Of a stretch of 64,000 bases of DNA, positions 36,605-48,470 are shown piece by piece. Both the position numbers and the translations under genes were made by a program. How positions within the stretch are numbered: position 1 is the first letter of the stretch; each line of letters opens with the position of its first letter. Source of the stretch: Arachis hypogaea (taxonomy: Eukaryota > Streptophyta > Magnoliopsida > Fabales > Fabaceae); assembly GCF_003086295.3 (NCBI RefSeq), contig NC_092047.1, positions 119,790,949-119,854,948 of the forward strand, given 5' to 3'. A model generated the notes under the pieces. The model was given only the letters and a program-made list of their open reading frames with translations, was not told where the DNA came from and did not search any database.

Positions 36605-36605
36605 G

Positions 36606-36658
<53 letters not shown>
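36605..36658. repeat. (AAT)n microsatellite
   Basis: About 18 uninterrupted AAT units. Confidence 0.97.
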
Positions 36659-36660
<2 letters not shown>

Positions 36661-37429
36661 AAAAGATAAAGTTAAATTTTTATATGAATTATTTATCTTT
36701 CTCTAGTAAATGGCATGAACAGTTAAGTTAACTGATAAATACTTGCTTTACTTTTCGTCAAAACAATTAATGATAATGATTTCCTCATTAATGTTTACTA
36801 TATCCTGATTCTAACAATAATGTTTAACAAATTAAAATAGAATTCTGAAGTTTGGTAATAATAGATTTCATAATAATATCCTAGTATAGTTTTAAATTAC
36901 TTCTTAAAATATTATTAATTTTTCAAAAATAAAAATCTTTCGTGTTTGTTAATTTAAAATCAATCACATATAACCAAAAGAAACGACGCTAACACAATTC
37001 AAATTGTGTAGACATCTCATTCGTTTAAGCAACAGTGTCATTATTGAAACCCGGAAAAGAAAAAAAGCAGATTTAATAATGATTCATTTCTTGATAATGA
37101 TAATGGACACGTATTAATCTATCTATCTACTACCTTTAATTTTCATCACATGCATGTGCATATTTTTCTTTGGAATAAAATAAAATAAAATGGATTTAAA
37201 ACACACAACAAAACAAAACAAACCTTCCTTCTGTCTCATGGGAACACAACCAAAACAAAGTTGCTAATAATACCAATGACGGACCTTTCAAAAGAAATTA
37301 TGTATATAATTTTATAATTTCTTTCTTTTTTTTCTTTTGTATTTGGCATAATTGCCTATATACTTTTTTTTTGTAATTCATATTACTTTTAAAAAAGTAC
37401 CATGTGATTTCCTAGTGATATTATAATAT

Positions 37430-37990
37430 AGGTGTGTAAGATTATCACTTGATGATATAGATAAATTTAAATTTAATTAAAAGATAGTGTAAATATAGTT
37501 AGTTTTGAAGTTTGAATATAATTATCTGATCATATCCTTTGTTCAAATAATAAAATCAGACTCAAATAGAGTTAAAAGGCTCAATTCAGCAGATTGACTT
37601 CTATTACGTGTCTGACCTCTTTCAAGAGATCGGGTTCAACAGACGTTTAACATTTATCTAAGTGAATAACTGTTTTTGCAAATTTCTCTCTCACTTTTAG
37701 AGGAGAGATCCTAACAAATCTAAGATAAAGGAACGATTATCCACTCAGAAGTGGAATTACTTTATCAATAGTTATTAGTTCATCTTCTATAAATATCTTC
37801 ACACACTCAAATATATAAAAGTCTAATATTCTAAACCTGCTTAATCCCTTATTGACTTAAGCAATGGAATGTCTTGCAAATACCACCCCCTCATATTCAA
37901 GCATACAAACAATTTGAGAAACGGTTCACGGACCAAACCAGCCTAAGACCTCATCTTTCTAACATTTGGACCACATATATATTCAAGTTT
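37430..37990 (+). mobile_element. Possible LTR fragment
   Basis: Contains CTTCTATAAATATCTTC (TATA-like, about 37774-37790), a CT-rich tract, and then ATGGAATGTCTTGCAAATACCACCCCCT, an arrangement I associate with plant gypsy-type LTRs (U3-TATA-R-U5). No defined ends, primer-binding site or second copy in the window. Confidence 0.3.
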
Positions 37991-38471
37991 AATCAGTTCA
38001 GTTTTAGAGAACTCCCGAAACAATTATCAGTAATATACTTTAACTAATGAAATAATATGATAGTATAGATTCAGATAATTAACTAATGTAAATAGTATCT
38101 TATATCAAATGTTCATCTTGAATCAAATGAGGACTTGGAGTCAATTAAGAGGATATGTATATATGTAGAGTTCTTAGTCATTAGCACACACAAAAATGAG
38201 ATTACTTTTAGTTTGTACATTATTATTATTAATATTATTATTATCAAGTTTTGTATATACACAAAAAAATCAGTTATTTATATAAAATATATATTAAAAT
38301 ATAAATAAAATACATATTAAAAATAAAATAAACATTATATATATATACACATAAATGATGATTGATTTAATAGTTTATTTTTTATTTACATATAATATTT
38401 TGTATTATTATATATAACCAAAGTAATTGACTTTGTTAGTTGTGAATAATATTTTATAGGCAAATTATTAA

Positions 38472-39468
38472 TGTTAGAATATAATTAGGTTTAATTAGGA
38501 TCAATTAGTATTATTTAGATACTCAAGTGACAACTTGAATTTGAAATTTATTTAAAATAACGAAATAAAGAGAAAAAAATTGCATAAACTGATAAAACAG
38601 GTGTAGACGAAATTGTAGGAAGGAAGCGTAGATGGAACTGCCGCTAGTCTGAAGGAAGCGCAGACGGAACTGCCACTAGTCTGAAAGAAGCACAGACGGA
38701 ACTGCCGCTAATCTGAAAGAAGCGCAGACGGAACTGCCGCTAGTCTGAAAGAAGCGCAGACGAAACTGCCGCTATATGAAGGAAGCGCAGACAGAACTGC
38801 CGCTATGAAGTGCAGACGGAACTGCCGGAAAGAAACGCAGACAGAACTGTCACAAGGAAACACAGACGAAACTGCTACGAGAAAATGCAGACGCAACTGC
38901 CACAAGAGAACACAAACGAAACTGCCACAAGAGAATGCAGACGGAACTGCCACGAGAGAACGAAGACGGAACTGCCAAAAGATAGCGAAAACTATATGAT
39001 TTCTTTATGAGAATAGGTAAGCAGCGGATGACAATGGTGTTTGATCATACGACTCAAAAAACACGAGACAAAGAAAATAGGCTAGTCGGTGAGGTGAAAA
39101 AGCATAAAAGGAGTGACAAAAGGGAAAGAAGAATGGTATAGAAAAAAATGCAAAAACTACGGTGATTTCACCTCAAAAAAAAAACAATATATCCTCTTCA
39201 AGGAGGATCTGATACCATGTTAGAAATAAGAGACTAAACTGGATAAAGGATTTATGTATTATTAAGTATATTCAAGTTGTCTATTCAAATTGTTTAGAAT
39301 GATATAATATAAAAGGGTATTTATAAGTATTAAGAGAATCGTAATAATAAAAACGTAATCTTTTATAATAAATATTCAGATATATTAAATAATATTAATT
39401 AATCTTAATTGATTCTAATGATATTCTAACTCTAAATAATACTAATTGATTCTAATTATATTCTAACA
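38472..39468. mobile_element. Rearranged LTR-type element with inverted ends and ATTAA duplication
   Basis: The right end, read on the minus strand, is a 251-bp LTR-like unit (39468-39218): it starts TGTTAGAATATAATTAG, has a TATA-like CTTATAAATACCC, ends TTTCTAACA, and is followed at once by TGGTATCAGATCC, which resembles the initiator-Met-tRNA primer-binding site. The left end (38472 onward, plus strand) has the same start, TGTTAGAATATAATTAG, then ATCAATTAGTATTATTTAGA and GACAACTTGAAT, so it is an inverted and shortened copy of the same unit. ATTAA flanks both sides (38467-38471 and 39469-39473). The interior is a minisatellite. No gag or pol coding. Confidence 0.65.
38610..38995. repeat. 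Minisatellite with 32-bp then 25-bp units
   Basis: About 13 units each starting AACTGCC and ending CAGACGG or similar. The first complete units (from about 38635) are 32 bp and keep GCTAGTCTGAAAGAAGCG; after one 31-bp unit the rest are 25 bp. Because neither length is a multiple of three, the long open frames seen here on both strands are side effects of the repeat. Confidence 0.9.
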
Positions 39469-42399
39469 ATTAAAATGTTAAGACGACATACTTTCTAACC
39501 TTTAACTTCTTTTTTTTCTTTTTTGTTTGTTTGTTTCCAATAATATAATTTAGGTGAATATACACTCGTAAAAGGGAGAAAAATTGCTACAAAGTTAGAT
39601 AGACAAGCAAAATGGAAATATACGAGTGTATCTCTAAATCTTCTAATTTGCTTTATTATCTAATATTTAAAATTTAATTTGGACATATCGACTAATAAGT
39701 AATTTAACAGCATCTTTAAGAAAAGATATAAACACCTAATAATTAGAAAATGACGCCATCCAATAGACCATGCTTGCGTCACTTCTCTCCAAAGCTCTGG
39801 TTCTTGGATAGAGACAACTTTTAATGTTTAGAGGAAATTTTAGATTAGAAGACAATAATGAATATTGAAAAATAAAAAAGTTTTTTTTTCTACATTTAAT
39901 AAATTGTACTATAAAATTGTATGAGCTATCATCTTCTTCACGTGGGAAGAATTAAAATTATATTAGAACCACAAAATTCATTTTGTATGGTTGATAATAC
40001 ACTCATACTTCCACTTGCTTCCCCACCCACTTAAGAATTAAGAAGAAATTTCAATGGAATCAGTACAAGTGTTGATAAATGCTCATAACTTTAGATTTTC
40101 ATATGATAAAAATGCAAGTTTAAGGGTTTTTTTTCTTATGACAATTCTTTTTATCAAAAATTTATAAATACCTCTATAAATACTTATCAAGTTTTAATCT
40201 CAAAGCTTATTAACTAATCAATACTCAATTGACCTAAACGTGATGGAAACTCAGTTGCAGTCGACTTCACGTGAAGTTGATATATGAAAATCGTTAGATA
40301 AAAATTTGATCAAATCAGTCAAATCATCTAACGACTCTCATGTATCAACTTCACATATAGTCGACTTCACCTGAATTTTCACCCCTGTACGTTTGTTAAA
40401 AAATAATAGAAATGTTCGAATTAATATTTACTCCATGCATGTATATATCCTCCTATTGATGCTGTTACATATGATAATAACAGCAATAGTAAGAATAATA
40501 TATATATTGATAGGTAACATATGGTGTAGAATTTAAAGTGAATTTAATAATGAAATAATAGGATCTTAGGCCGATTTGGTTTGTCGTAACTTACAACCAC
40601 AGAATGCAAGTGGACAATGGCTCATTTACTCGTGACCAAACCGGCAACCGGCGGCGCCAGTACTGAATACTTTAATTAATTATTTAATTACTATAATTTT
40701 TAAAAATATAATTATTTATGTATCTTTTCGTATTATTTTAATTTTTTTTATGATATAATATCAAAATTTTTATGATCAAAAGTGCCTAATTCAATTTATA
40801 TTGATTTTAAAATAAAAAAAACACTTTAGTACAAGATAAATAAAAAAGAGAAAAAATACCTATAAATTTACACAAAATTTAAAATAAAATTTTGCATAAA
40901 AATTATATTAAAGATACAATAATTCATGTATTTTTCTTTTCTATCAATTTAAGTTTGTAAGAAAAATAATTTTATGACACATCTTAAAATGACGTATAGA
41001 TAGCAAAGCTTTGAAGATATTTCAAAATAAAAAAATATATTATATCCTTGTGGAAAAAAAATATATTTATAAAAAAAATGGTTGTTTCCATAAGAAAACG
41101 ACTTTTACACTTTCTAAAGTGTGAACCAAACAGATATGTAATTATTTACCTCTGCACTACTAAAAATTTTGGTATGTAATTATGTATGACCAACATCAAA
41201 TAGTTTTGAAATTAAAGGCCTTTCATCAATTTTCTTCTTCATATATAGACTCCACTACCATGGCTTGGTGGGTTAGTGACTTGTATGTTTGATCCAAATA
41301 CTCCTACTCCTCCTTTTTTGCTTCTGTCACCAACTACCTCAACATGAATCCTTCAAGTCAATAGTGCATTTAATTGACTTTGAAATACACAGAAGCAAGA
41401 TTTATCATCTTGTTAAGAGTAGGTTAAGAGACATGAATAGATGGACTTAATAGTCACAATACCATTAATCTTATTGAATATATATTTTTGTAACTTATCT
41501 AATAAATTATATAGCAGCCATTTATTTATTATTTTTGTATAATCTCATTCCTTGGTAGCCAAGTAAACAAACCAAATCCAAAGACCAAAAAAATTAACTT
41601 TATTTGATTATTGTATATTGGTTGCAAAGGATTCATTAGAATATTCCACCCCATGAGAAAAAAAAAACTCCTACTTGTTATGAAATGTACACGAACTTTA
41701 GAATATTCTGTAAATTAGTTAATTATAGGATAGTTATTTAAATGGGTGTAAGTGATTCTTCTACATAGGCTTATAGAAACACCATGAAATGATGTCATGA
41801 CTTTAAATTAATTAATCACAAGTAGGGGAGCGTTGGAGCCACAAATGCTTTGAATTGAAGTCATTTTCCAGAAACTTGGCTTTACTTTTGATCTTTACAG
41901 ATGGACAAGGAGGAGAGGGATGATTTTCATTTTTCTATAAACGATGTGGTCATGATGATGACCTTAAATTCAAGTAACGTTAAGAAGGGTCCCATGAAAT
42001 CACTTCCATAGATTCTCATGATATTTGTTGGGGTGGGGAGTTCCTACACATGCTTTATTTTTTTAACATTTCTTGGGCACCTTTTGGACAGTTTTTTTTT
42101 TGGGACAGTTTAATTTATTGCACTAAAGTGCATAGGTATTGGTTTACGCCAGAAAATGGGCAATTTTTTGGGTTGGGATAACTTGTTAGGCTTAGATACT
42201 CTTGTCCCTTGAGGGTGTAAATTTTGAGTCCAAATAGAAGTCTTTTAGAGTGAAAATGTTCAAAAATATTTCTACTCTGTTTCTCAACAATCAATATCCT
42301 CATACACATACGACCCAATTAAAAAAAAAAAGAATAATATTAAGAGATAGCTCTTCCCCTTTTTAATACAAAAAAAAAAAGAGATAACTCTCCTAACCA
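39469..42399. other. AT-rich intergenic DNA
   Basis: About 2.9 kb. Apart from the palindromic MITE at 40242-40383 and a T-run with a short repeat at 42086-42111, no gene, RNA or bounded repeat is supported. Confidence 0.55.
40242..40383. mobile_element. 142-bp palindromic MITE
   Basis: Near-perfect hairpin: GATGGAAACTCAGTTGCAG at the left against CTGAATTTTCACC at the right, with internal AAATCAGTCAAATCATCTAACG. Flanks CCTAAACGT (40233-40241) and CCTGTACGT (40384-40392) match at 7 of 9 positions, consistent with a 9-bp duplication. Same family and same length as 56732-56873. Confidence 0.8.
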
Positions 42400-42640
42400 A
42401 TTTGAATTCATCTAGTGATTAATTCATTAGCCCGCTTAAATAAGTATTGAGAGATTGAATCCTATTTTGTGCCAACTTTCCAACTAGCTTTATGGTTACG
42501 GTCTTGTACTCTTAATTATGCCTGCAACAAAGGAATCTCGCTTTATGATGGATTAATTCTTGCCCTATCTCGCCTTATGATGGATTAATTCTTGCCCTAT
42601 TAGACTAGGAGATACTATGGGAGAAAAAAAGAGATAATTC
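42400..42640 (+). mobile_element. Legume-type SINE relic with a 32-bp tandem duplication
   Basis: TCTAGTGATTAATTCATTAG, CCCGCTTAAATAAGTATTG and GAGATTGAATCC match the order seen in the SINE copies at 56530 and 59967. Downstream, CTTTATGATGGATTAATTCT and its flanks are repeated once in tandem (about 42537-42568 and 42569-42600). Confidence 0.5.
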
Positions 42641-42704
42641 TCCTAATACCATTCTCCTGATTAGTGATTTAAATATGTAATTAAGGAGTTCCTATCGGCT
42701 ATCG

Positions 42705-44707
42705 CTAGCTTCTAACTTTGTCAATTTCTGCCTCTGCCTTGGTTTGTAGGACAGACAAAGCAAGCTGAAAGCAAAAGTAACATGCTGCTGACTGCTGAGT
42801 GAGTAATGGATACAGTAACTCCTAAAAATTGAAGAGAGTGGTGCAGAAATCTAGAAATCACTTGTATTATCAATATTTCCCTTCCACTTAAAAAGTAGAT
42901 CTGGGAAACATGATTTGTTTTACATCCATATGATAATAAGTTCCACACATTGTTCAGCTGCTTAGCAAGCTAAGATCTTGTTAGTACTTCAACAAAACAA
43001 GAAGTAGAATCTAGAATGTTGTCAGATTTGAGATACACAACTTGGCCTGATGTAAACTTAATTTCAAACCATTAAGAAACAACTTTTTTTTTGCTAGAAG
43101 AAAATAATAATAATACTTCAAATGTGATAGTAACAGAAGCGCAGCCAAAGAACAAGCTTGATCCAAACTTAAAAGAGAAAAACATATCTTTTAGCATGGT
43201 TCTCGGAAATAGCTCATCTACCTTTTCCTTCTGGATCTGTTCCTTCAGCCGAGACAGCTCCAACTCCTTCTGATACTATGAAATGGAAAACGAAAAGAAA
43301 AAAATAACATGGTAAGTTATAGCTACAACTATTCTTAAGCATACTTTTTTTTTGGGGGGGGGGGGAGGAAGAACTCCCAAGACATATATACACAAATGTA
43401 AACTATAAAACAAGTTTACAATTACTACCAGCATGAACTTGAGATAGTTTATCTCGCTTTGATTTGGCACGTTTGAAACCTGTGTGGCAAACATATGGAA
43501 GAAAACAAGTGAGACTACAAAAGGCTGGCAATCAATAAAGAATTCATAAACACTGTAGGAGCAAAAAGACCTCAGCATCCAAATCTTCATCAGAATTTGT
43601 AGTTAGATCCACATGCTGCATCTGCTCATCCCTATGTATAATTGCATGCAAGGGAACAAAAGGGATTAAATAAAAGGTAAAAGCCAGTTAACTTCCCACA
43701 ATCCTAGTTGGCAATGAGCATCCATATACTAACCCAAAGAGCTGATTCGATGTTTCAGATGGAACAACATGCTGGGATGTCAATGAGCTCCCTTTATGTG
43801 CCATGGAATTATTGTCTTCAGGTGGAAGGATACCTAGAGGCATATCAACAAGAAGACTCACATGTTGTCCAAATTCAACAAAAGAATATTGTTCATAAAA
43901 TTTGTTCTGAAGATAGAAATGATTCTTCAAATTAATTGGTCCAATATAAACTCACACTGATGACCAAGATATAACCTACATATTAGAATTACCTTCAACT
44001 GGATCTAAATCTCCATTCTGAATAAAATTTGCAGCCTTTTCCTCCAAAGACAAGTTGGCCAAAGAGTCTACATTTATGGAACTGCTCCCAGCAGAATGAG
44101 CTGAATCACCTTGGTTCTCAACAGATGGGTTTTCCATAGTGGAAACTTCAAAGAATGAGAGAACATCTTCAGCAGTATTGTTATTGCTGTCATCTAAAGC
44201 TTCTAATTCACACGTGTACTCTTCAGCGTCAACAGTCTCGGAATCATTAAATGAACTACTGTAATGGTTTTCCATGGAAAGAACTGGGGAGGGTAAGTTT
44301 ATGTCTCCAACTGTTTTTCCCACTAAACTATGCTCACTCTCCAACTTTTCAGAATACTCTGACCCAAATGGTTGTTCACCAGAAATTTCTAAAGGCATGA
44401 TGGAACTTTGATTACTGAAGTTAGCAGAAAGCCTTCCCTTGAACTATTGAAATCATTATCTGCAACAGCCACTTCAGTGTTGTAGAAATAACCCTCCTCT
44501 ACAGGGTCGACCACTTCAATGTAGTGATCTGTCAGCTCACTAATGCCATTATCCATCATTGGATTTGCAGGGGATTCTACAGGGGTGGAAGTACATTCAT
44601 CTAAACTTTTAGTCGAATCAATGTCCAAACTACCAGAATTATTCCGGAAATAAACTTCAGTTGATGGCGCTACATCAACAATCAAATTGTCCACATTCCC
44701 ATTCTGA
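42705..44707 (-). pseudogene. Truncated PTST2/PTST3 (FLO6)-like gene fragment, 6 exon remnants
   Basis: Exon-like blocks 44707-43993, 43833-43734, 43631-43571, 43479-43429, 43275-43222 and 42764-42705 have good GT/AG borders and matching phases. They encode a long acidic, Ser/Asn-rich region and then a coiled coil: NQSEINYLKFMLYQKELELSRLKEQIQKEK followed by LALSVLQTKAEAEIDK. That coiled coil is characteristic of PTST2/PTST3/FLO6, plastid proteins that bring starch synthase to glucans and end in a CBM48 domain. Here the transit peptide and upstream exons are missing (RPL7 follows within 310 bp), a stop comes right after AEIDKVRS, and no CBM48 is found. The first block also changes frame between about 44400 and 44430. 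The fragment looks like a broken partial duplicate. The family call rests on remembered sequence. Confidence 0.65.
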
Positions 44708-45016
44708 CCTTTAAATTGTATTATATTTATATATCAAGTCATCAGTTAGGAAAGAGTCAATTCAATTCACAAAGAAGAAATGTAATTGACCTGTCAAAAG
44801 ACCTCGGCAATAGTAAATGCGGGATTAAAAAAACATATAAACCGATAATACCCGATGTTTAAAGGACAACTCAACAAACTGTTTTGTAAAAAGAAAAACA
44901 AAATAAACCTTAAAGATTTTATCAATGTCAGAAATGTACTACTTCCAAAATAAACCTTGATCTAAAAAAAGCCAATAAAGACCGAATCCACTATGCTTGG
45001 AACAGAATCCCACAGC

Positions 45017-46675
<1,659 letters not shown>

Positions 46676-47116
46676 TTCTGCCATTCATTCAAAATAAAAA
46701 TCTCAGTTATAATTAAAATCCAACAAAGAATTCATTAGTTTCATTTATTATACTGACACATTTCAGCTCCAACTCAAAAGTTAAATTTTCAGTGTTTCAA
46801 AAAATTAGGTCCTTCCAATATTTTTTAACAATGAAAATCCATTTACATCAAATTCATACTAAGAACAGAGAACTTCCAATGTTTTTTTAAAAATGATAAT
46901 CCAATTTTCCACACAACATGCTTAATACAAGCTAATCAGATCACGAGATACAATAGGAATAACACGGATGAATCAAAAGAGTGACAGAAAAGAAATGAAG
47001 CCGAAACAAGAAATGAAAATCAACAAACAATAGATCTGGAAATCGCAGAAGATTGAAGGAAACACGGAGAGCGAAGTGAATAGACATTAACGTAGAGAAT
47101 TGAGAGGGGACGAACC

Positions 47117-47220
47117 TGCTGAAAGTGGAATGCGAAGTCGCTCTGAGAGAGATTAGGGTTTTTGTGTGCTGCACTGAGATCAGAGGCTGTGAGGAAGGAG
47201 CTAGGGTTTTTGTAGTGCTC
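47117..47220 (-). promoter_or_regulatory. RPL7 leader with telo-box motifs
   Basis: On the minus strand AAAAACCCTAATC (about 47165-47153) and AAAAACCCTAGC (about 47214-47203) lie just upstream of the putative leader-intron donor at 47115. Telo-boxes of this kind are well known in plant ribosomal protein promoters. Confidence 0.6.
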
Positions 47221-48060
47221 CCTTCAGCTTAGCCTACTCTAGTCTTTCGTTTATTTACCGTTCAGGGTCCAACACTATTTTAATCTTTTTGGGCTTTAGC
47301 GTTTTGGATAAAGCCCAATATTGAGGAGAAAATATTAAAATCAGTGGCCCAATGTTGATATTTTATAATAACTAAAAACAATAAAAATAAAAAACTTTCT
47401 CTGAGTGCTTGAAAGTTAGATCCTGAGTGTTGCTACTTGCTAATGCTATTTTTAGTTCGGTGTCTCAATAAAATTGTTATAACGGAGATAAAAATAACAA
47501 AGACTGACAGCAAAAAAGTTGAGGGTTTCTTCCACCGCCTATGAACATTTATATTTGTAGTGGGTTGCTTGATTAGAGAATTAAACAAAGAAATTGTTTA
47601 AACACTTTTAATAGAGATTATCTGTTTTCAATTCCAAAAACGACTTCGATTGTGGATTATAGTTGGGAAAAAGAAAAGATCGATTTAACTTTAAAGGGGG
47701 TTTAAACATGGGAGGCCTAACACTTAATTTTTCTCATTCCCTTTAAAAAAATTTCATTAATGCGATCAACCACAACTGAATCATTACTTTTAAAATATTC
47801 ACAGAGTAGGCTCCTTCAAGCCATTACGTATATATATCTTCTTGCTTTGTTCTTTTCCACTTTAATTAAGGTTCAAAGTAGGTTGAAATTTGAAACTTTG
47901 TTGTTTCTTAGTGTATCAATTATATTCAATTAACATAATTTCCTTTTATTTTAAACCGTGTAGAATAAGGAAGAAGATTGACGAAATAATCACAACCCAC
48001 ACACAAAACAGCAACACAACAGAATACTAAACAAAGCATTAACAAAATTAAAAAAATGAA
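47221..48060. other. AT-rich intergenic region upstream of RPL7
   Basis: No coding frame or bounded repeat supported. It includes the RPL7 promoter side at its left end. Confidence 0.5.
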
Positions 48061-48420
48061 AATCAAATGAGCAAGCACTGACCTTCGATTTGAGGCGGCG
48101 AGCAGAATCACCAGAACAGAGAGCAGTGAGCACGCAGTGCTGACCTTCGTTGACCAGACTAAGACGACGGCGCGAGCAGAGGAAAGACGAGGACGACGGC
48201 GAGCAGAAGACAAGCGAAGACGACAAACACCCAGAGTGCAGACGAAGACGACGACGGTGAGTCAGACGAAGATGAAGCTGTTCGACGAAGGGGCTAGGGC
48301 TTAGTGTGCAAAGGCTTCCACGGTTCGAAGAGAGAGAAAGTGAAGGACTGAAGTGAAGGCTGCTTTTTTCTTTATTTGAATCCTAAACGTACAACGACGC
48401 CGTTTATTTGACTGAAGGTT
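48060..48420 (-). other. GC-rich exon-like or leader-like block, unassigned
   Basis: On the minus strand this block begins with AACGGCGTCGTTG, continues through a CT-rich leader-like tract (TTCACTTTCTCTCTCTTCGA), a run of CGTC/GTCGTC codon-like text, and ends in CGAAG|GTCAGTGC, a good splice donor at about 48082. It resembles a promoter plus first exon, but no downstream exon was recognised. It could be the remnant of a transposon promoter region or a non-coding gene. Confidence 0.3.
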
Positions 48421-48470
48421 GCTTTTGAATTAATCTCTCCTTTTTCGTAAATATCTGATAAAACTAATAA

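Larger units (their letters stand above)
35927..38471. other. AT-rich intergenic region upstream of the ACR gene
   Basis: Includes the ACR leader with a CTT/GTT-rich tract at 35950-35990, an (AAT)n microsatellite at 36605-36658, and an LTR-like fragment at about 37430-37990. No host gene seen. Confidence 0.55.

Noticed and set aside
38610..38995. CRISPR-like array
   Set aside because: Units are diverged, directly tandem without unique spacers, and the context is plant nuclear.
38708..39010. Open frames of repeated residues on both strands
   Set aside because: Caused by the minisatellite; unit lengths of 32 and 25 bp are not in frame and no homologue is recognised.
42086..42111. Another oligo(T) micro-insertion (GGACAGTTT repeated around a T-run)
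   Set aside because: The repeat is only 9 bp, overlaps the T-run, and the insert would be 8 nt; slippage or small duplication explains it as well.
43072..43263. Hydrophobic, membrane-like C-terminus (FFSFKFGSSLFFGCASVTITFEVLLLF) as the end of the PTST-like protein
   Set aside because: A GT donor directly after QIQKEK and an acceptor before LALSVLQTKAEAE restore the conserved family text, so the hydrophobic stretch is intron read-through.
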